Source: an uncultured Flavonifractor sp.
Lineage (GTDB): Bacteria > Bacillota > Clostridia > Oscillospirales > Oscillospiraceae
NCBI GenBank assembly: GCA_944383135.1
Contig: CALWOL010000031.1
Span: 1 to 57,172, forward strand
Length of the DNA: 57,172 nucleotides
Direction of reading: 5' to 3'
How positions within the stretch are numbered: position 1 is the first letter of the stretch; every line of letters begins with the position of its first letter. Made by a program: the position numbers and the translations under genes. Shown in pieces: positions 52,387-57,172 of the stretch. The notes under the pieces are model-generated. The model was not told the DNA's origin. It saw only the letters and a program-made list of their open reading frames with translations, and did not search any database.

Positions 52387-55300
52387 ATGAAAAAGCGTCT
52401 TATCCTGCTGCTCACCGTATTGGCGGCTCTGGTCTGTCTGTCGCCCGCCGCCCTTGCCGACAGCTCCGGCGGCGGCAACTGCGGCGGTGAGGGGGACGGC
52501 AGCAACCTCCAGTGGTCCTTTCACAGCGGAACCGGCACTCTGACCATTAGCGGCAAGGGACCCATGGCGGACTATGATTCCATGTATGCCGCCCCCTGGT
52601 ACAGCCTGCGCAGTCAGATCACCTCGTTGGTCATCGAGGAGGGCGTCACCTATGTGGGAATTTATTCTCTGTGCAGCCTAAGCTGCCAGGACGCCGCCCT
52701 GGAGCTGCCGGACAGCCTGGTGGAAATAGGGGAGCTTGCGTTTTCCAACAGTGGATTTTCCGGCTCCCTCACGCTGGGCAGCGGTTTAAAGCGCATTGGC
52801 TTTCGCGCCTTTGCCGGCTGCTCCTTTACCGGCCCCTTGGTCCTGCCCGACGGGCTGGAAGAGATCGGCGCACGCTTGTTTGAAAATATGGCCGGTTTGA
52901 CCGGGCCTCTGGAGCTGCCGGACAGTCTGACAAGCATTGGAGCAAGCGCGTTCTCCGGCTGCTCCGGCTTCACCGGCGCCCTGAAACTGCCCAACGGACT
53001 GACCGCTGTCGAAGACAGTGTGTTTTTCAATTGCTCTGGCTTCACCGGACCGCTGGAACTGCCCGACGGGCTGACATATATCGGACAGAACGCCTTCGCC
53101 AATTGTACCGGGCTGACCGGACCGCTGGAGCTGCCCGACGGGCTGACGCTTATCAAGCGGTACGCATTCTCCTTCTGCACCGGACTGGACGGCACGCTGA
53201 AGCTGCCGGGCAGCCTGACCACGCTGGAGGAGAGCGCTTTCAGTCACTGTACCGGGCTAACTGGTCTGGAACTGTCGGAAGGTCTGGACACCATCGGTTG
53301 GTATGCTTTCTCCGGCTGCTCCGGACTGACCGGCTCCTTGGACATGCCCGCCAGTCTGACCGGCATTGGTCACTATGCCTTCCGGGACACCAATCTGAAC
53401 GAAGTGTTTTTCCAGGGGGACGCTCCCGTCATGGGTGATGACCCCTTCCCAAAAGGGACCCAGGTGTATGCCTATATCTCCACCCAGGGCTGGACCCCTC
53501 CCAACTGGGAGGGCTATCCCTTTTCCTATATCGCAGACCCCATCGGCGGGGTGGAAAACCCCCTGTACATCTCCCTGGGCATTCCCTATCACGTTCCCGG
53601 CTTTTATGAGCCGGAAAACGCCGTCCATCGGGTCCGGGTCCTTTTCCACGCCGGGCTGGCGGAGGAGGACTACGCCTATGTACCCATGCAGATTCCCTGG
53701 GGGTGGGAGCTGTTCTCCCGGCCCGCCGACCGGAGCGACAGCTATGACAACCGCCTGGCCATTGCCGGACTGGCCCTCAGCGGCGCGGCGGAGCACGACA
53801 GCTCCCTCCGTCTGAGCCAAATGCTGGCGAGCCTGGGCTTTGAGGACTGGAAGGCCTACCACTATACGCCGGGAGCGTTTACCCCCCTGCAGGCCCGCCA
53901 CATGATTGCCTCCAAGGATGTGGTGCTGGCTGGAAATCCATGCACCATTTTCGCGGTGGTGTGCAGCGGCACCCTCCCCTCCCAGCTGGAAGATCTGATC
54001 AGCGACTTCATCCCCGGCGGCTTCAACAGCGCCGCGGAAGACGTGCGCGACAATCTGCTGGCCTATGTAAAGGACCATTACGGCGTTTCCGACACGGCCA
54101 GCCTTCAGGGCAGGAACATGAAGTTCTTTTTTACCGGCCACAGTCTGGGGGGCGCCGTGACCAATCTGCTGGCCGGGGAGATGGAGGAAACCGGTCTGGC
54201 GGATACCCATAATATGTACGTCTACACCTTTGCCTCTCCCCTCACTGTAAATGAGAAGGCGCAGCTGTTCAACGTCCACAACATCATCAACGCCGACGAC
54301 GGTATCCCCCGCCTCTCCCCCGCGCTCTGTCCCCAGCGGCTGGGCACGGACCGCATCCTGGACCGGCAATCCGGCGCCACCGTTCAGAACCGCACGGAGA
54401 CCGCCTTCCGGCTGCTCACCGGCGGCTCCCTTCACGGCAAGAGCCTGAATGAAATCATGGCCGCCTCCCCCCTTGAGGCGGCCTCCATACTCCACGGTGT
54501 GATCGCGGCTCTCACGCTGCCGGAGAGAGTGACCAAGTTCTTTGCCGCCCACGATACCACCACCTACATGGCCCTGCTTCTCTCCGACGTGCCCAGCTAT
54601 AACCTGTGGGAGTACGGCATCGGCAGCATGGCCACCTTCCAGTGCCCGGTGGATCTCTCCGTCTACAACAGCGCCGGGGAGCTGGTGGGACAGACGGTGA
54701 ACCATGAGGTAAATCCCGATGTGTATGCCGACGTGCTCATCCAGGTGGAGGAGACGGAGGACGGGGATTTTATCAAGTATGTCTACATGCCCTTTGACGA
54801 CGAGTACACCTTCGTGGTCAGCGCCACGGGCGAAGGCACTCTGACCTATACGGTGGAGGGGGGCGGACAGGCCAACACCTTTGCCCATATCGGCCTGACA
54901 AACGGCAAGACCTTCTCCACCCAGGCGGGGGGCCAGCTCCCCGCCGATGCCGCCCAGATCTTTGTGACGGAGGGAGATGTCTTCCATGCGGAGGTGGAAC
55001 ACGACGGCACGGAGGTCCCCGTCACCGGCGGCATTCCCGTCAACTATGTCACCGGCGCCCCCGCCGCCTTCACCCGGGGGGAGACCATCACCCTCACCGG
55101 AAGGGTCCACCCTTCCGCCGCCGCCTGGCAGGACGTGACATGGACGCTGACGGATGCCGGCGGCACCGGGGCGGTCCTGTCCGGGAACAGCCTCACCGCA
55201 TCCATCCCCGGTACCCTCACCCTCACCGCCGCCGTCGCCGGCAGCGATTATACCCAGGACTTCACCGTGGAGGTGTGGGACTATCCGCCCCTGATGCAGC

Positions 55301-55809
55301 CCTACGGTTTAAAATGGGCGGATACCACCGCCTGCTGGACCGCTCTGGAGGGCGCGGCGGGCTATACCGTGCAGCTCTACCGGGATGGCGCGGCGGCGGG
55401 CCAGCCGGTCACGGCGGACGCGGACACCACCTATGTGGACTTCAGCCAGTCCATCCAAGCGGCAGGCAGCTACACCTTTACCGTCGCCGCCCTGGGAGAC
55501 GGCATGGCCAGCAGCGACAGCGCGCCCTCCCAGCCCGTGGAGCAGCCCTATCTGGTGGAGGCACTGACCCTCACGATCGTGGAGGAGACGGCCGTAATCC
55601 AGATACGCAGCGAGGTTCCCCAGGATGCCCTGCTCATCGCCGCCCGGTTTGAGGGGGAGCGGATGACCGCCTCCGCCGTCCAAGCCGGCCTCCGGACCGG
55701 CGGCAGCTATACCCTGGATCTGTCTGCCGGCAGCGGAACAGAGTACCGGGTATTTCTGCTGGATGCCCAGCGGCGCCCCCTCTGCCCCGCCCTCCGGCAG
55801 CAGCGCTGA
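52387..55809 (+). CDS. Large secreted protein: BspA-type leucine-rich repeats, lipase-like domain, Ig/Fn3-like tail
   Basis: A 1140-residue exported protein. Signal peptide about 1-25 (RLILLLTVLAALVCLSPAALA). Residues about 105-345 are nine or ten BspA-type repeats of 22-24 residues (for example LELPDGLTYIGQNAFANCTG). A lipase class 3-like domain follows (about 500-690) with the nucleophile elbow FFTGHSLGGAVTN, a likely Asp in INADDGIPRLS and a His further on. Beta-sandwich segments, one Fn3-like (PLMQPYGLKWADTTACWTALEGAAGYTVQLY), end the protein. No wall anchor is seen. The role may be host or glycan binding plus ester hydrolysis; activity is inferred. ATG 52387 chosen over GTG 52357 because it begins the signal peptide. 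Confidence 0.88.
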   Translation: MKKRLILLLTVLAALVCLSPAALADSSGGGNCGGEGDGSNLQWSFHSGTGTLTISGKGPMADYDSMYAAPWYSLRSQITSLVIEEGVTYVGIYSLCSLSCQDAALELPDSLVEIGELAFSNSGFSGSLTLGSGLKRIGFRAFAGCSFTGPLVLPDGLEEIGARLFENMAGLTGPLELPDSLTSIGASAFSGCSGFTGALKLPNGLTAVEDSVFFNCSGFTGPLELPDGLTYIGQNAFANCTGLTGPLELPDGLTLIKRYAFSFCTGLDGTLKLPGSLTTLEESAFSHCTGLTGLELSEGLDTIGWYAFSGCSGLTGSLDMPASLTGIGHYAFRDTNLNEVFFQGDAPVMGDDPFPKGTQVYAYISTQGWTPPNWEGYPFSYIADPIGGVENPLYISLGIPYHVPGFYEPENAVHRVRVLFHAGLAEEDYAYVPMQIPWGWELFSRPADRSDSYDNRLAIAGLALSGAAEHDSSLRLSQMLASLGFEDWKAYHYTPGAFTPLQARHMIASKDVVLAGNPCTIFAVVCSGTLPSQLEDLISDFIPGGFNSAAEDVRDNLLAYVKDHYGVSDTASLQGRNMKFFFTGHSLGGAVTNLLAGEMEETGLADTHNMYVYTFASPLTVNEKAQLFNVHNIINADDGIPRLSPALCPQRLGTDRILDRQSGATVQNRTETAFRLLTGGSLHGKSLNEIMAASPLEAASILHGVIAALTLPERVTKFFAAHDTTTYMALLLSDVPSYNLWEYGIGSMATFQCPVDLSVYNSAGELVGQTVNHEVNPDVYADVLIQVEETEDGDFIKYVYMPFDDEYTFVVSATGEGTLTYTVEGGGQANTFAHIGLTNGKTFSTQAGGQLPADAAQIFVTEGDVFHAEVEHDGTEVPVTGGIPVNYVTGAPAAFTRGETITLTGRVHPSAAAWQDVTWTLTDAGGTGAVLSGNSLTASIPGTLTLTAAVAGSDYTQDFTVEVWDYPPLMQPYGLKWADTTACWTALEGAAGYTVQLYRDGAAAGQPVTADADTTYVDFSQSIQAAGSYTFTVAALGDGMASSDSAPSQPVEQPYLVEALTLTIVEETAVIQIRSEVPQDALLIAARFEGERMTASAVQAGLRTGGSYTLDLSAGSGTEYRVFLLDAQRRPLCPALRQQR
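52690..53405 (+). repeat. Tandem leucine-rich repeat coding array
   Basis: About ten in-frame units of 66-72 bases, each encoding a variant of LELPDGLT.IG..AF..C.G. Neighbouring units around 52900-53200 are the most alike at DNA level, which suggests recent unit duplication or gene conversion. Confidence 0.8.
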
Positions 55810-55819
55810 AGGAACAGGC

Positions 55820-55867
55820 AATGGGGCCGGCGCATCATCCGATGCGCCGGCCCCATTTTGTTTTTTT
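55820..55867. terminator. Terminator between the LRR-lipase and XRE genes
   Basis: Seventeen-base perfect arms (55820-55836 and 55841-55857) with loop ATCC, followed on plus by T-rich sequence. It also ends the convergent XRE gene. Confidence 0.93.
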
Positions 55868-55870
55868 GGC

Positions 55871-56296
55871 TTAAAACAGGGTCTTTTCATTTTCGGAAAA
55901 GAGCTTGTCGTTGATTTCATTCAGCTTGGAGCGGTGGAGGATGCCGAAGCTGATGATGGCGTCCCGCCGCACCTTGAGGTAGAGCTGGGCATAGGTGGAC
56001 TGGCGGAGGATTTGCTGGGTCTCCTCCAGCGTGGCCTCCAGGCCGATGCACAGACAGATGAGCCGGTCCCGGGAGGGCTTGCGGCGGCCGGAAAAGACCT
56101 GATGAAGGTAGACCTCGCTCATCCCCGCCTTCCGGGCCAGCGCGGCCTTGGACAGGCCCGTCCGTTCAAACAGAAGACCCAGCAAATCCTTTGCATTCTC
56201 CTCGGCAAAGTATGCCTCATTCTCCTTCAGGTAGGCGTCAATATCCCAGCGCGCCATCAGCTCCTGATTCAAATCTCCCGTGCTTTTTTCCTTCAT
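55871..56296 (-). CDS. XRE-family helix-turn-helix regulator
   Basis: A 141-residue protein. ATG 56296 has GAGGAG 10 bases upstream; the ATG at 56323 has no ribosome site. The helix-turn-helix is central (about 50-85: TGLSKAALARKAGMSEVYLHQVFSGRRKPSRDRLI), preceded by an acidic N-terminal helix. A further helical stretch ends the protein. It is divergently transcribed from the Ser/Thr kinase gene, an arrangement that suggests it controls, or is controlled by, that kinase. No other clues to its target. Confidence 0.82.
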   Translation of the reverse strand: MKEKSTGDLNQELMARWDIDAYLKENEAYFAEENAKDLLGLLFERTGLSKAALARKAGMSEVYLHQVFSGRRKPSRDRLICLCIGLEATLEETQQILRQSTYAQLYLKVRRDAIISFGILHRSKLNEINDKLFSENEKTLF

Positions 56297-56359
56297 GCTC
56301 CCGTCGCTCCTCTTTTCCGGCATCCAGACTCTGGGAAAGGTTCCGAGTTTTTTCGTCTC

Positions 56360-56388
56360 TTTACTTTTTCGCCCGAATTTTATATACT
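56360..56388 (+). promoter_or_regulatory. Candidate kinase promoter 1
   Basis: TTTACT (56360-56365), 17 bases, TATACT (56383-56388), in an AT-rich divergent region. Confidence 0.65.
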
Positions 56389-56391
56389 TAA

Positions 56392-56419
56392 TTTACAATA
56401 TTTTGTGGTTCAATACAAT
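56392..56419 (+). promoter_or_regulatory. Candidate kinase promoter 2
   Basis: TTTACA (56392-56397), 16 bases, TACAAT (56414-56419), overlapping the downstream side of promoter 1. One or both may drive the kinase. Confidence 0.5.
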
Positions 56420-56464
56420 ATGCCCACTGCATAGGGTTCGGGATTTTTTTAGGGGGAGATTGCG

Positions 56465-57163
56465 ATTTATACCTGGCTGTCCAATGTTCTGCGGGAGGAA
56501 TATGAGGAGATTCGGCTGCTCAAGGAGAGCCCGCGGAGCAGCGTCCGGCTGATCCGGCACCGGGCCTCGAGGCAATACTTCATCCTGCGCCGCTTTACCG
56601 GAAATCCGGAGGTCTACCAGAAGCTGCTGGACTACACCTGCCCCAACCTGCCCATCGTATATGAGGTGGCCGTGCAGGGCGCGGAGAATCTGGTGCTGGA
56701 GGAATACATCCAGGGGGATACCCTGGGCTATCTGCTGAGAGGAGGCCTGTTTTCCCCCGAGGAGACCCGGCAGACGGTTCTCCAGATATGCCGGGCTCTG
56801 TGGGTGCTCCACTCCATCGGCGCGGTCCACCGGGACGTAAAGCCGGAAAATATCATCCTCCGGGGCAGGGAGGCGGTGCTCATCGACTTTGACGCCGCCC
56901 GTTTACATAAGCCGGAGCATGAGATGGACACCCAGATTCTGGGCACCACCGGCTTTGCCGCTCCGGAGCAGTACGGGCTGTCCCAGTCGGATATCCGCAC
57001 GGACATCTACGCTCTGGGGGTGCTCATCAACGTGATGCTCACCGGAGAGCACCCCTCCAAAAAGCTGGCGGGGGGCAAAATGGGCCGCATTGTGGATCGG
57101 TGTACCCACGTCAACCCCCAGCACCGGTACAAAAATGTGCTGCGGCTGATGGAGGCGCTGTGA
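56465..57163 (+). CDS. Ser/Thr protein kinase, probable ATT start
   Basis: A 232-residue kinase domain. The frame is open from 56453, but the first ATG/GTG/TTG is GTG 56666, which would delete the whole N-lobe. ATT 56465 has AGGGGG at 56451-56456 and 8 bases of spacing, so it is the best start. N-lobe strands are seen (VRLIRHRASRQYFILRRF), with Arg where the ATP-binding Lys is expected. HRDVKPEN, IDFDAAR (DFD for DFG) and TTGFAAPEQYG follow, so the catalytic loop looks intact. No transmembrane or PASTA region is present. Another gene may begin at ATG 57165, at the window edge. Substrate unknown. Confidence 0.82.
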   Translation: MYTWLSNVLREEYEEIRLLKESPRSSVRLIRHRASRQYFILRRFTGNPEVYQKLLDYTCPNLPIVYEVAVQGAENLVLEEYIQGDTLGYLLRGGLFSPEETRQTVLQICRALWVLHSIGAVHRDVKPENIILRGREAVLIDFDAARLHKPEHEMDTQILGTTGFAAPEQYGLSQSDIRTDIYALGVLINVMLTGEHPSKKLAGGKMGRIVDRCTHVNPQHRYKNVLRLMEAL

Positions 57164-57172
57164 GATGAGCGG

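Noticed and set aside
56280..56552. Short plus-strand frame beginning before the kinase, with TTG 56460
   Set aside because: Wrong frame for the kinase, too close to AGGGGG, and its translation has no domain features.
57165..57172. Start of another gene after the kinase
   Set aside because: ATG at 57165 is suggestive, but only eight bases remain in the window.

Overview
The window looks like chromosomal DNA of a GC-rich Clostridia member, most likely a gut Oscillospiraceae/Oscillospirales relative (Flavonifractor/Lawsonibacter/Intestinimonas type). This is an inference from gene content: PolC, Rex, EcfA1A2T, HisZ with short-form HisG, SLH and BspA-type surface proteins, small Cys-rich membrane proteins, sporulation-like SpoIID and peptidoglycan-binding proteins, and strong AAGGAGG ribosome sites. 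No phage, transposase or CRISPR array was seen. Coding density is high and no gene-free stretch exceeds about 300 bases.

Layout. (1) 1-7850, plus strand: de novo purine cluster. It holds a 5'-truncated PurF paralogue, purF, purM, purN, a PurO-type IMP cyclohydrolase, a stand-alone eukaryote-like AICAR transformylase, a TraX-like membrane protein and purD. (2) 7962-9494: a helix-turn-helix protein with a glycine-rich repeat tail, convergent with a DivIVA-like coiled-coil gene. (3) 9600-18488, plus strand: SAM methyltransferase, ECF transporter module (ecfA1-ecfA2-ecfT), truA, a DUF5711-like propeller protein, CvpA, and a ClpE-like unfoldase whose 5' leader can fold over its ribosome site. (4) 18536-23807: TetR regulator, tRNA-Gly(CCC), a two-component system and a MATE exporter. 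(5) 23900-30161, minus strand: Cys-rich microprotein, a heterodimeric ABC exporter with its MarR regulator, an SLH protein and rex. (6) 30312-32458, plus strand: three genes for a putative spore or cell-wall module. (7) 32492-39130, minus strand: histidine operon hisZ-G-D-B-H-A-F-orf-I-E with a clear promoter. (8) 39241-41535: secreted M3-type peptidase with SLH repeats. (9) 41591-52161, minus strand: pyrH-frr-uppS-cdsA-dxr-rseP-ispG-polC, followed by a short hairpin-rich element flanked by two copies of the polC 3' end. (10) 52284-57163: a secreted LRR-lipase-Ig-like protein, a divergent XRE regulator and a Ser/Thr kinase that seems to use an ATT start.

How the genes work together. The purine and histidine clusters are linked metabolically, because the HisH/HisF reaction releases AICAR, which the AICAR transformylase and IMP cyclohydrolase here convert to IMP. 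The pyrH-polC operon joins UMP kinase, ribosome recycling, isoprenoid (Dxr, IspG), undecaprenyl and CDP-diacylglycerol synthesis, site-2 proteolysis and replication. Most transcription units end in long GC-rich hairpins, several of them shared by convergent genes.

The least ordinary features are the duplicated polC tail around a 125-base four-hairpin insert (41591-41823), the ATT-initiated kinase, the possible RNA switch before the clp gene, the Gly-repeat regulator, the 46-residue Cys-rich membrane protein, and the split, eukaryote-like purine endgame. No wholly new multi-gene system could be demonstrated from sequence alone.
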